Assembly (NCBI RefSeq): GCF_001307035.1
Contig: NZ_LKIU01000005.1
Coordinates: 692,876-756,875, forward strand
Reading direction: 5' to 3'
From: Arthrobacter sp. Edens01
Lineage (GTDB): Bacteria; Actinomycetota; Actinomycetes; Actinomycetales; Micrococcaceae
DNA: 64,000 nucleotides
This document shows positions 20,649 to 30,200 of the stretch, one piece after another. How positions within the stretch are numbered: position 1 is the first letter of the stretch; each line of letters opens with the position of its first letter. The notes under the pieces were generated by a model. That model did not search any database. It saw only the letters and a list, made by a program, of their open reading frames with translations, and had not been told where the DNA came from. The position numbers and the translations under genes are program-made.

Positions 20649-21611
20649 ATGTATCTGGATAGCTTGATCTGTTCACGCCTAGACAGGGACGGTCTCAAAG
20701 GCCTGGTTGACGGCGGAGTCCGATGTGTCACTGTCACCTGTGGTTTTTGGGAAGACGCAACCGAGTCCATGGATTCGCTTGTCTCCTGGCACCGTCTCAT
20801 CGCCGACAACTCAGACCTAGCCGGACTAGTCGTTTCTCCAGCCGACGTCGACGCCATCGCTGGCCAGGGCAGGGTGGCCATCATCCTGGGGTTCCAGAAC
20901 AGTGCATTCCTGCAAGGGCGCCTAGGCTACGTCGAGATGTTCCACAAGATGGGAGTGCGTGTAGCCCAGCTGACTTACAACATCCAAAACGATGTCGGTA
21001 GCAGCTGTTATGACCCAGAGGATGCGGGACTGAGCCGGTTCGGCGAAGAAGTGGTGGGGGAAATGAACCGTGTCGGCATGGTGGTAGACCTGTCCCACGT
21101 CGGAAACCGCACTTCTCTTGATGCCATCCAGGCCTCGACGAAGCCCGTTGCGGTGACCCACGCTAACTGCTCGGATCTCGTTGATCACCCCCGCAACAAG
21201 CCAGCCCACATCCTAAAAGAACTTGCGGGACGCGGCGGCATGGTCGGGCTGACCGTTTATCACAACATCACGCGCGGTTATAACGGGTCCCCGGACCAGT
21301 GGGCATCCATGGTGGCCAAGACTGTTGACCTAATCGGTGTTGACCACGTCGGCATTGGCACCGACGACAACCAAGGAGGCGACCCGGCATTTTTGACATG
21401 GATGCGCAACGGCCGCTGGAGCTTCCGTGAGCAACTCGGTGCGAGCGTGGGCCCCACGTTTCCACGGAGTGGAAAGACAGATTGGTACAAGGGGCCTGAA
21501 GACTTTCATGTGTTTGGCTCAGCCTTGCGGGGGGTTGGGTTCAGTGAAGACGAAACCTGCAAGATCCTCTGGGGAAACTGGAACCGCTTTTATAAGGAGG
21601 CCATGAAATGA
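20649..21611 (+). CDS. Membrane-dipeptidase-like (peptidase M19) protein with altered metal site
   Basis: A 320-aa TIM-barrel amidohydrolase-like protein. M19 hallmarks are present: VVDLSHVGNRT (His about 150), PVAVTHAN (His about 171) and VDHVGIGTDD. Other ligands are missing: the N-terminal His-X-Asp is replaced (MYLDSLICSR), and the bridging glutamate is Gln83 in LGFQNS. It may therefore bind one metal or act on something other than a dipeptide. The start ATG has AAGGAAA upstream. Its stop overlaps the ABC ATPase start (ATGA), linking it to uptake. Family membership is confident, activity is not. Confidence 0.82.
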   Translation: MYLDSLICSRLDRDGLKGLVDGGVRCVTVTCGFWEDATESMDSLVSWHRLIADNSDLAGLVVSPADVDAIAGQGRVAIILGFQNSAFLQGRLGYVEMFHKMGVRVAQLTYNIQNDVGSSCYDPEDAGLSRFGEEVVGEMNRVGMVVDLSHVGNRTSLDAIQASTKPVAVTHANCSDLVDHPRNKPAHILKELAGRGGMVGLTVYHNITRGYNGSPDQWASMVAKTVDLIGVDHVGIGTDDNQGGDPAFLTWMRNGRWSFREQLGASVGPTFPRSGKTDWYKGPEDFHVFGSALRGVGFSEDETCKILWGNWNRFYKEAMK

Positions 21612-22441
21612 CAGCGCACACTACGGCATTGCCGGACACTAAAGCCACAAATGTCTCGATCCAGTCCGTCACAAAGCGATTTCACCGGGCAGGCAAGACC
21701 ATCCAGGCATTGGCAGAGACCTCGCTGGATTTCGAGACTGGGAAGTTCGTCTCACTCATAGGACCCAGCGGATGCGGCAAATCCACGCTGCTCAAAATCA
21801 TGGCGGGGTTAGAACCCGCCACCACTGGGCGTGTAGTTATCGATGGGAAGGTGCTAAGGGGCCCACAGGACGGTGTTAGTGTCGCTTTCCAGAAACCCAC
21901 CCTCCTTCCCTGGCGCAACGTCATGGACAACCTGCTCCTGCCCATTCAGATTTCCGGTAAGCGCATCGATTCTGACATTCAGGAGCGTGCCAAGCAACTT
22001 CTCACGGTAATGGGCTTAGAGGACTTCTCCAGCCATTATCCCCGGGAGCTCTCTGGCGGCATGGAACAACGGGCTGCTATCGCTCGGTCGCTGATATCGA
22101 GGCCATCCCTATTGCTCATGGACGAGCCGTTCGGCGCGCTAGACGAGTTTACGCGGGAAGACCTAAACGATGAGCTGCTCTCACTGTGGGCCAGGGAGCC
22201 CAAGACACTGGTCTTCGTCACGCACAGTATCTCCGAGGCCGTATACCTTTCCGACCAAATAGTGGTCATGAAGGCGCGTCCCGGAGTAGTCCACGAAGTC
22301 ATCGATGTGCCACTGGCACGTCCACGGCACAGAAAGATCCGCAACAGCCAGGAGTTTTACGACCTAATCCGCACAGTGCGGATCAGTCTCGAAGAAGCCA
22401 AATCGGGTAATAACGCAGAGCAGAAACGGAAGGCACTATGA
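21608..22441 (+). CDS. ABC transporter ATPase, nitrate/sulfonate/taurine (SsuB/TauB) type
   Basis: A 277-aa import ATPase. Walker A GPSGCGKST is at residues 52-60, the Q-loop is in VAFQKPTLLPWRNV, the signature is LSGGMEQRAAIARSL and Walker B LLLMDEPFGALDEFTRE. PTLLPWRNV and GALDEFTRE are typical of the SsuB/TauB/ThiZ branch. Start and stop both overlap neighbouring genes by four bases (ATGA). It energises the permease and THI5-like binding protein that follow. Confidence 0.92.
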   Translation: MTAHTTALPDTKATNVSIQSVTKRFHRAGKTIQALAETSLDFETGKFVSLIGPSGCGKSTLLKIMAGLEPATTGRVVIDGKVLRGPQDGVSVAFQKPTLLPWRNVMDNLLLPIQISGKRIDSDIQERAKQLLTVMGLEDFSSHYPRELSGGMEQRAAIARSLISRPSLLLMDEPFGALDEFTREDLNDELLSLWAREPKTLVFVTHSISEAVYLSDQIVVMKARPGVVHEVIDVPLARPRHRKIRNSQEFYDLIRTVRISLEEAKSGNNAEQKRKAL

Positions 22442-23289
22442 GCATTCTCGAGAAGCCCTCGCAACCCGCCAGCTCGGGAGCGGTTATGACGACCGCTGTT
22501 GATGAAGTGCCTAACCGGCTGGCGCTTACCCTAAGGTCGACATCGCTCCGTGCAGGCATCATCGCGGTGGCCCTGTTAGTCGGTGGGTTCACTCTTTGGA
22601 CTATTGCGACTGAGAACGAATGGGTGTCCCCGCTAGTGGTTGCTCCGCCCGACGAGGTTGGCAAGGCCCTCGGAGACATGTTTGTCACTGGCGCGGTCTG
22701 GAAGAACTTGGGTGCTACCGCATACGTCACACTTATCGGGTTCAGCGTGGCAACCGCAACTGCGCTTCTAGTCAGTTTCGTGTTTGTGTTCTCGGAGTCT
22801 CTGCAGAAGGCGATCTACCCGTTTCTAGTCATCATCCAGACCTTCCCAAAGGTAGCCATCGCACCGTTGATCATTGCATCTTTCGGGTACGGACTACTGC
22901 CCAAGGTCATCTTGGCAGCTCTGATGGCCTTTTTCCCGATCCTTGTTAACTCCATGGTCGGCTTGACCAACATCAACGCGGACCAGCTCAACCTGTTCAA
23001 GTCAATGCGTGCAAATACCTGGCAGGTGCTGTTCAAGCTTAGGATCCCGAATGCCATCAGCTATATCCTGCCGGCCCTGAATACGGCTTTGGTTCTGTCA
23101 CTCATTGGCACGATCGTCGCGGAGTTCGTCTCCGCCAGACAGGGCCTCGGGTTCGCTATCCAGTCGGCAACCCAAACCGGCAGTGTAGCCACCGTTTATG
23201 CGTTGCTCGTCGTGCTCGGAGGCTTCGGCGCGATGATCTGGGTCGTCATGGCCATCCTTAACCGCGTTTTTAGAAACTATAAGCAGTAG
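22438..23289 (+). CDS. ABC transporter permease (SsuC/TauC type)
   Basis: A 283-aa membrane protein with about six helices and the cytoplasmic coupling motif around ANTWQVLFKLRIPNAISYI (residues 195-213), as in the BPD_transp_1 family of sulfonate/nitrate/pyrimidine-precursor importers. The start overlaps the ATPase stop. A long N-terminal cytoplasmic stretch (about 40 residues) precedes the first helix. Confidence 0.92.
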   Translation: MSILEKPSQPASSGAVMTTAVDEVPNRLALTLRSTSLRAGIIAVALLVGGFTLWTIATENEWVSPLVVAPPDEVGKALGDMFVTGAVWKNLGATAYVTLIGFSVATATALLVSFVFVFSESLQKAIYPFLVIIQTFPKVAIAPLIIASFGYGLLPKVILAALMAFFPILVNSMVGLTNINADQLNLFKSMRANTWQVLFKLRIPNAISYILPALNTALVLSLIGTIVAEFVSARQGLGFAIQSATQTGSVATVYALLVVLGGFGAMIWVVMAILNRVFRNYKQ

Positions 23290-23301
23290 GAAGGTCACAT
23301 C

Positions 23302-24396
23302 ATGAAAACTAGGAATCTCGCTATGCCGTTGGCTGTGCTCGCGGTGAGCGTAGGGCTCACCGGTTGCGGAGACTCAGCCTCTGAAACCGCGGGACTGAGC
23401 CGAGTCACTTTCGCGGTCGCGGATCAGTCGTTGAGTGCCACATCAGCCAGCTATGCCACAGTTCCGGGCGCCATGGGCTACTTCGAGGAAGCCGGCCTTG
23501 AGGTTGAGATGCAACCGGTCGAAACGGCCCTGGCCGCCATCCAGTCTGTCGCCTCAGGGAACTCGTTTTGCACATACGCGTCGACTTACAGCGCTCTATC
23601 CGCCATTAAGGACGACCCGAACCTAGTCATCGTCGGAACAACTACTGGCAATATCTTTAGAGTCATTGCTCCTGAATCGCTGGATATCAAGTCCGCCGGT
23701 GATCTCGCCGGCAAGAGCATCGGCGTTTCTTCGTTGACCGGTATAGCCGCCGACATCGCCAGCATTGGCATGCGGAAGGACGGTGTGGAGCCTGAAGAGG
23801 ACCAGTTTCTGGCAGTAGGATATGGGGCCCAGACGGCACAGGCCTTCAAGAACAACGACATCCAAGCTTACTCCGGATTTGACGGACCAAACATGGTGAT
23901 CGAATCCCTGCTCGGTGAACCTATGGTAGACGTGGCATCCGAGGCGGATTCGATGACCGGTACCTCGTCCCTGGTTTGCCGTGCTGAGGATGTGGCCGAA
24001 AAACCGGACATGGTGACAGGACTGTGGACGGCGTTCTTCAAGGCTTTGGTCTTTTCTAAGGAGAACCCCGAGGCAGCCATAAAAATGCACTGGGAAAAGT
24101 TTCCTTCAAGCAAACCCACGCAGGGCGACGAATCAGCAAACCTAGAGCTCGCAACAGGTCAACTGGGTTTGCGCATGGAAACGACTGCGCAGGTGGGATC
24201 GGCCGGGTTTTACGGCGAACAGACTCCAGCAGACATGCAGCGCTTGATCGATGAGGGGGTTGAGGGAGGAATCCTCCACGGTTCAACGTCAGACTTTGCA
24301 TTGAAAAAGATGTTTAACTACGACCTCGTCGAGGGATATAACGATTTCGACGCAGATGCGGTGATTCAGCAGGCGCGAGATTGGGCGGACGAGTGA
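23302..24396 (+). CDS. Substrate-binding lipoprotein (SsuA/NMT1-THI5-like)
   Basis: A 364-aa extracytoplasmic binding protein with a lipobox (VGLTGC, Cys 22). Two-lobed NMT1/THI5 features include FEEAGLEVEMQPVE, DLAGKSIGVSS and a region of paired lobes to about residue 340. Relatives bind sulfonates, taurine, nitrate or pyrimidine-type thiamine precursors. The start has AGGAAGG nine bases upstream. The stop overlaps the GTG start of the RidA gene. The true ligand is probably the compound hydrolysed by this operon. Confidence 0.9.
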   Translation: MKTRNLAMPLAVLAVSVGLTGCGDSASETAGLSRVTFAVADQSLSATSASYATVPGAMGYFEEAGLEVEMQPVETALAAIQSVASGNSFCTYASTYSALSAIKDDPNLVIVGTTTGNIFRVIAPESLDIKSAGDLAGKSIGVSSLTGIAADIASIGMRKDGVEPEEDQFLAVGYGAQTAQAFKNNDIQAYSGFDGPNMVIESLLGEPMVDVASEADSMTGTSSLVCRAEDVAEKPDMVTGLWTAFFKALVFSKENPEAAIKMHWEKFPSSKPTQGDESANLELATGQLGLRMETTAQVGSAGFYGEQTPADMQRLIDEGVEGGILHGSTSDFALKKMFNYDLVEGYNDFDADAVIQQARDWADE

Positions 24397-24746
24397 CTAA
24401 TGCAGTACCGACCCCACCCATGTTCTCTCGTATCGGGGAGATCGTATGGACAGGTGGGCATCTTCCCCGACTTCCCGACGGCACAATCCCGGAGTCTTTC
24501 GCGGATCAAGCAAGGTTAGTGCTCGAGAAGATCGCACGGACACTTGAGACGGCCGGTTCCGGTATCGACCGGCTGGTTAAGGTTAATGCCTACCTGTCCG
24601 ATCTTGATGACCTACCAGAGTTCAACGACATCTATATCAGGTTCCTGAAAGGCTGCCGGCTGCCGGTGAGGACGTCAGTGGAGGTGACCCGTTTCAGGGA
24701 CGCGTCGAAGCTAGAGATCGAAGTTATCGCGAGTTCCCGCGCATGA
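24393..24746 (+). CDS. RidA/YjgF-family protein
   Basis: A 117-aa Rid-family protein; members hydrolyse reactive enamines/imines and often sit in amino-acid or pyrimidine degradation operons. The motif region LPVRTSVEVTRFRDASKLEIEVIA contains the arginine that contacts the substrate carboxylate in RidA. I chose GTG 24393, which overlaps the binding-protein stop (GTGA). It is the last gene of the operon. A RidA protein here suggests that the pathway produces an imine or enamine intermediate. Confidence 0.85.
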   Translation: MTNAVPTPPMFSRIGEIVWTGGHLPRLPDGTIPESFADQARLVLEKIARTLETAGSGIDRLVKVNAYLSDLDDLPEFNDIYIRFLKGCRLPVRTSVEVTRFRDASKLEIEVIASSRA

Positions 24747-24858
24747 GCATGCCTGAGTTTGATGCAGGGCTACTCCTCCAACTGAGGTTCGGAGAGCCTG
24801 AAGAGGCGGGTTCAACCTGTCAGGGGCTAACGCTCTAGAGTTACGCAGACTTGGCAAG

Positions 24859-24913
24859 GTTTGGGGAGGTAATGTCGGTCCAAACGTGTGTATCCGACGT
24901 TACCTCCCCAAAC
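24859..24913. terminator. 20-bp-arm palindrome between convergent genes
   Basis: GTTTGGGGAGGTAATGTCGG (24859-24878) pairs with 24894-24913 with a single T-G wobble and a 15-base loop. It lies between the RidA gene and the convergent MpaB-like gene, so it is a probable bidirectional terminator. Confidence 0.75.
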
Positions 24914-24931
24914 GTCCGTGAGGGGGCGAAA

Positions 24932-25858
24932 TCAGACGTCCGAACGAGTTTCCCCTGGTTCCTGAGCCAACCGGGCAATGCGCTCGCGGGCGGACCGTTC
25001 CGACGGGCCCATATCCCCAAGCCCGAACCGGATAACCCGCAGCACGAGTTTCACCGGGCCGTGCACCGGCAGCTTGAAAGGACCGAGATGCGGTTCGCGG
25101 AGGCCGAGCATTTCGCGGTGCCGGGGTTCCAGGGAAGCGACGGCGCCGGCGAAGAGGACACGGTAGCCGATCATCTGATTGCGGGGCAGGGGAGGGCGGC
25201 GCAGGAAGCGCACCACTTCCTCGACGGTCGGGCTGGATCGCAGTTCGGGGTCGAACGCGGCCATCTGTTTGCGCAGCCCGGCCAGGTCCCGTGGCGGGTT
25301 GTCTATCTGCATCAGTTCACCTGCGGTCGCCCACTCGGCGACGTATTGGTCCGGTCCGCCCGGGATTGGTCCGCCGAACTCGATGTGGGAGGCCAGGAAG
25401 GCATCCGTGAAGGCGAGATGCACCCAGCGGGCGAGCTCGGGATCGTTCGCTGAGTACGGCCGTTCCATCCCGGAAGCGTCCTCATAGGTGCCTTGAACCC
25501 GTTCGTGCAGGCGCAGCACCCAGTTCGAGGCGCTGCGTGCCGCCGTCGTATCCCCGTAGGTGACGGTGAAGATCCAGCGGATGGTTCCGGCGAGCCGGCC
25601 TAGCGGGTCTTCCTTGTAGTTGGAGTAGTCGCGGACGCCGGCCATCGCGCCGGGGTGCAGTGCCTGCAGCAGCAGGGCCCGGATGCCGGCGATGATGGTG
25701 GTCATGGATCCGTGGACCGCCCACACTGCGGATCCCGGTCCGTAGTAACCGCGGTCGGTGCCATTGGCGAGCTCCAGTTCCCACTCTGGAATGGTCTCTG
25801 AGTTGTTGCTGAACGTGCCGACCAGCTGCCGGCGCCAGGATTCAAGAAGCTTGCCCAT
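24932..25858 (-). CDS. Oxygenase MpaB-family / DUF2236 protein
   Basis: A 308-aa protein of the DUF2236 family (rubber oxygenase Lcp/MpaB-like fold). Family-typical stretches: GPGSAVWAVHGSMTTIIAGIR, LLLQALHPGAMAGVRDYSNY, DPLGRLAGTIRWIFTVTYGD, with candidate heme or metal histidines at HGS, HPG and VHLAFTDAFLASH. Actinobacteria carry many such genes of unknown substrate. It is monocistronic and convergent with the catabolic operon. Confidence 0.85.
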   Translation of the reverse strand: MGKLLESWRRQLVGTFSNNSETIPEWELELANGTDRGYYGPGSAVWAVHGSMTTIIAGIRALLLQALHPGAMAGVRDYSNYKEDPLGRLAGTIRWIFTVTYGDTTAARSASNWVLRLHERVQGTYEDASGMERPYSANDPELARWVHLAFTDAFLASHIEFGGPIPGGPDQYVAEWATAGELMQIDNPPRDLAGLRKQMAAFDPELRSSPTVEEVVRFLRRPPLPRNQMIGYRVLFAGAVASLEPRHREMLGLREPHLGPFKLPVHGPVKLVLRVIRFGLGDMGPSERSARERIARLAQEPGETRSDV

Positions 25859-26255
25859 CGTCCCAGTATGAGCCTGTCGGCTGGGAGGAGTCAGGACGGG
25901 CGGGCAGACGAATGACTAGTTGATCAGTGCGATGAGCAGCGGGACGTTTGCATCTGAATTCCCCCGAGACTGTTCCCAAAGCTCCTGCCCCGGGTGCCCA
26001 GAACGATAAGCCGCGGAGCCGTCGTTTGTCAGTAGTAGTCGGGCCGAAGATCCCTGTGTCGCAATAACGCTGCTTTGGCGGGCAGGGACAATCTTGTGTC
26101 GCAGTACCGTCCTTGCGAGCCCTTCATAGCGATCGTTATTGCCACACAGGATTTTTTGGAGCCTGCCGGAAGGACGTTATTGCCCCACAGGATAACGACG
26201 GCGGTACGGGCCGCGTGTGCCCGGCCCACCGAAACGATTCCCCTAGGGTGGGGCC
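25859..26255. repeat. Intergenic region with four related inverted repeat copies
   Basis: There is no gene between these divergent genes. Four copies of one motif occur: 26049-26069 (ATCCCTGTGTCGCAATAACG), 26091-26110 (ATCTTGTGTCGCAGTACCG), and two in opposite orientation at 26133-26152 (TCGTTATTGCCACACAGGAT) and 26173-26192 (ACGTTATTGCCCCACAGGAT). The two orientations can form nested stems; a T run (ATTTTTT) follows the third copy. The segment 25859-26040 shows nothing I can name. Confidence 0.65.
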
Positions 26256-27218
26256 ATGACAACAGCTACAGCAGCAGGCTACGAACGGTTCGCGGCAGTC
26301 GAAGCGCGGGGCGTCTCGCCGCTCTACGAGGAGTGGGCGGCGTCCATTGCAGACGACGACGCCGTCCTGGCGCTGATCGATTCACTTCCGCGGCCCAAAC
26401 GCCAGCCCAACCTGGTCTTCGCCGCAGCACGCCTGGCCGGTGCTCCGCTGGCCCGGTATCCAGGGTTCCGGGACTGGCTGCTGGAGAACTGGCCCGTAGT
26501 CGAACCTGTCATCCAGGCGCGGATGACGCAGACCAACGAGGCGGGCCGGTGCGCAGTCCTGCTGCCGCTGCTGAGCCGGATCGAAGGGCCGGTGGTGCTG
26601 ATCGAAGCCGGGGCCTCGGCCGGGTTCTGTCTCTATCCCGACCGGTACAGCTACCGCTACCAGCACGACGGCGGTGAGACCGTTCTGGATCCCGTGTCCG
26701 GTCCCAGCGCGGTTCAGCTGACTTGCGCGCTTGCCGGCATGGAGCCTCCCAAGCGCCTGCCCGACGTCGTATGGCGGGCCGGTATCGACCTAAACCCTTT
26801 GGATGTCCAAGACTTCGAGGACATGGCCTGGCTGGAAGCCTTGGTCTGGCCGGAACACAGCGAACGCCGCGACCGTCTGAGCGCCGTCGCAAAGGTTGCT
26901 GCCGAAGACCCGCCGCACCTGGTCCGGGGCGACATCGTGGAGGAAATCCCGCAGCTGGTGGACAAGGCGCCCAAGGACGCGACCGTCGTCGTCTTCCACA
27001 GCGCGGTGCTCCCGTACCTCGAACCCGACCACCGGCAGCGGTTCGTGGACCTGGTGAAGGGACTCGACGTCACCTGGATCAGCAACGAGGGTGAAGCCGC
27101 CCTCCCCGAGATCAAGGACCAGCTGCCCAGGAGCGCCGAAGGACGGCTGGTCCTGTCCTTGGCCGGCGTTCCCCAAGCCTTCACCGGGCCACACGGCCAG
27201 AGCTACGAAGCGCTCTGA
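26256..27218 (+). CDS. DUF2332 family protein
   Basis: A 320-aa soluble protein of the DUF2332 family, common in actinobacteria and without known function. Family stretches seen: SPLYEEWAASIADDD, RPKRQPNLVFAAARL, VVLIEAGASAGFCLYPDRY, GIDLNPLDVQD, VVVFHSAVLPYL. GASAG followed by a Leu-rich strand recalls a Rossmann-like, possibly SAM-binding fold (inference). The stop is only 17 bases from the end of the convergent jetC-like gene, the place where a jetD gene would be expected. Confidence 0.85.
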   Translation: MTTATAAGYERFAAVEARGVSPLYEEWAASIADDDAVLALIDSLPRPKRQPNLVFAAARLAGAPLARYPGFRDWLLENWPVVEPVIQARMTQTNEAGRCAVLLPLLSRIEGPVVLIEAGASAGFCLYPDRYSYRYQHDGGETVLDPVSGPSAVQLTCALAGMEPPKRLPDVVWRAGIDLNPLDVQDFEDMAWLEALVWPEHSERRDRLSAVAKVAAEDPPHLVRGDIVEEIPQLVDKAPKDATVVVFHSAVLPYLEPDHRQRFVDLVKGLDVTWISNEGEAALPEIKDQLPRSAEGRLVLSLAGVPQAFTGPHGQSYEAL

Positions 27219-27235
27219 CCGTGACCTAAAACCAC

Positions 27236-30200
27236 CTACCGCAGCAGAATATCCACAGCCCGCGACCCGCCAGAAGACCCCACCGGAACCCGCTCCAGCG
27301 TGCCCGACCGGTTGGCGGCGTCGTCGCGCAGGATCTCGGTGACCGAACCCAGGAACCGGGACAGATCCACCTTGTCCTCCGGAGCGGCGAGCAGCAGCTG
27401 GAAGCCGAACTCGTGCAGGGCGTTGATGGACGCCTCGGCAAAGGACAGCGACGACTTCACAAACGCCTCATCCATCATCACCGTGCCGTAGGTGCTGAAG
27501 CCCTGGGACACGATGCCCAGCTGGTACGCCAGCGCCGAGGCCATGATGAACGCCGTGAACCGCTGCCCCTCGCCGCCGGACATCAGCGACGCCTGCAGGT
27601 TGGTGAACGACTGCCCGTTCGCGAGCTTGTTGGTGCAGGTGATGGTCACATGCGCGCGGACGTCCAGGACCTCGGCCCGCCAGCGGCGCTCCTGCGGGTC
27701 CTTCAGCTTCTCCACCAGACCCTCAAGCGCGGCGTACCGGGCGTCCATGTCCGCCTTGTCCTGCCGCACGCCCATCATCGGCAGCGCGTTCTTCAGCTCC
27801 ATGCGGAACTTGTGCGCGTCGTCCGGGACGGTGGTCTTGACCTCGATCTCCAGGTGGCTGTCCACGTGGTACGGCACGCGGCGCAGCACCGAGTTCAGGG
27901 GCAGCAGGCGCGCGGAGATGCTGCGGCGTTCCTCGTCGAGCAGCTGCAGCAGGTCGCTGAACCGCTCGTAGGTGCGGTTGTTGAAGTACTCGCGGAACTC
28001 CGACTCGTGCTGCGGCAGGCCCTCGGTGACAATGTCCTCGTACCGGTGCACGTACTCCTCGGCCGAGTCCACGCCCGTGCCGAAGTCCGAACCCCACTTC
28101 TCGCTGTACGTTTCGAAGGTGCGCTCCAGCCGGGTGCGGGTTTCCAGCAGCGTCTTATCCAGCCGCGCGGCATCGGTGAGCAGGTTCCGCTCCACCTGCC
28201 CGGCGGCGTCGTTCAGGTGCACGACGTCGGTGATCTCGCCGAAGGGGGCGAACAGCTCATCGAGCTGCGCACGCAGGTCCTCGGCCAGGGCATCCGGGCC
28301 GCGGCCGGCCAGGGTGTCCCGGCGTTCGGTGGCGGCAGTCAGCTCGGCCTCGAGCCGGGCCAGGTCGCCCTTGAGCACACCGATCTTCTCCGTCGCAGCG
28401 GTGAGGTCCAGCTCGGCGGTGTCCAGCTCGAAGCGGATCTGCTCCAGGTCCGCGTTGGCGTCGCGCGCGGATTCAAGGCGTTCGACGGCGGCAGTCACCG
28501 CGGCGCGGTGCTCCTCGGCGCTGATCTCCTCGAACTCGCGGGTGTCCGCGGCGACCTTGCGGACGGCGGCGAGCCGGCGGATCAAGTCGTCCTGCTCCGA
28601 GGCGTGCTTGCGGGAGACGACGTCGGCCTCTTCGAAACTGGCGCGCAGGGCCAGCAGCTCACCGGCGAGGGCGGCGATCTTGTCCTTGTTGTCGAAGCCC
28701 AGCACGTTGTCCGAAGCCTTGGTGTGCCGGTCGTCCTTCTCCGTGGTGGAGGAGTTCCGCTTCACGGCACCGCCCAGGCTGACGCCGCGGGAGACCTTGG
28801 CGAGCTCGTCCGGGTTCTCGACGCACTCGAAGTCGTAGTGCGCGGTAATCTTCCGGGCTACCCAGTCGCCCATGGCGGAGTCGTAGGTGCTGAGCTTGGT
28901 GATCAGGTCACGCGGTCCGGGCTCGGACGGACCGTCCACGGGAATGCTGACGTCGATGCAGCGCAGGAAACCGCGCAGGTTGGTTTCGCTGAGGTAGCGG
29001 GTGACGGCGGGCATGTGCTCGCCGGGAACCAGCAGGGCGGTGGAGAGCGGGCGGAGCACCCGTTCGGCGGCGGCGCGCCACTGCGCGTGTTCAGCCGGGA
29101 CATCGATCAGTTCGCCGGCGAAGGGCATCTCGGCCTCGTCGATGCCGGTGGCTTCGCAGATCCGGGCGCGCTGTTCCAAGCTTTCCGGGCGGATGTTGCT
29201 GCGCCGGCGGCGGAAGGACGCGATCTCGGTTTCCAGCTTCGCGATGGAACCCTTCAGCGCCCACGCCTCACCGTGCGCGTCGGAGCTGCGCTCCCGGGCG
29301 GCGTCGACGTCGGCGTTCAGGGTCTTGATCAGCTCATTGGCGCGGCTGCGGGCGGTGACCAGCCCGGCGGGGGAGAGGTCCGTGTCGATGCCGGCGGCAC
29401 ACAGGTCGGCGCGGAACGCGTTCTCCACGGTTTCACGGGAAACCAGCTGAGCCTGCGCGGCCGCGACTTCGCGTTCCAGGGTGGCGATCGCGCCGCCGCC
29501 CTCCTGCGTGTAGCGGGCGGTGAGCTCGGCGACCTGCTTCTTCAGCTTGGTGCGCTGCTTCTCGGCGGCCTTCAGCGCTTCGCGGCCGGTGGCGGCGGCG
29601 GAAGTGAGGCGGTCGACGTCGCGCTCGTGGCTGGCCAGCGCCAGACGACGGCGGTAGGCGGGCAGGCCGTCGGCGGTGAGGGCGCGGACGCGGTCCAGTT
29701 CGGCCTTCGTGGTGAGGAACAGGCGGTGCTGGTCCGGGACGTTGGCCAGGTGGTCGCGCTGCTGGCGGGCGCGTTCGAGCTGGCGGCGGATGCTGCGCAG
29801 GTGGCTGAAGTCCTCCACAGCCTCGTCGGCGGCGGTGAGGGTCTTAGGGGTGTCCAGGACGTGGTTGCGGAAGAAGTCGTTGACCGTTCCGCCCAGGCCC
29901 TTGCCGGTCTGCAGGATGCGCAGCAGGCCGAACGCCTTCTCGTCCTCCACGCCCAGGGCGGTGCGGTACCGCTCGGCGAAGAGTTTGTGCGAATCGAAGA
30001 TCTGCGCGCCCGGCAGCAGCGATTCAAGGGCACCCTTGGTGAACCGGCCGCGCATGCCGGTTTCGAGGGAGGTGATGTCCAGTGGACGGTTGTGCACGGC
30101 GTAGAACCGGCCCACGTGGTGTTCGGTGCCGGTCGCGGGCAGGTCCATCAGCACGGAGAGGCTGGTGATTTGGCCCAGTCCGTTGTCGAAGGTGAGGCAG

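Noticed and set aside
17482-24746. Genomic island with integration marks
   Set aside because: Composition suggests transfer, but I found no integrase, tRNA or flanking repeat, so I did not annotate a mobile element.
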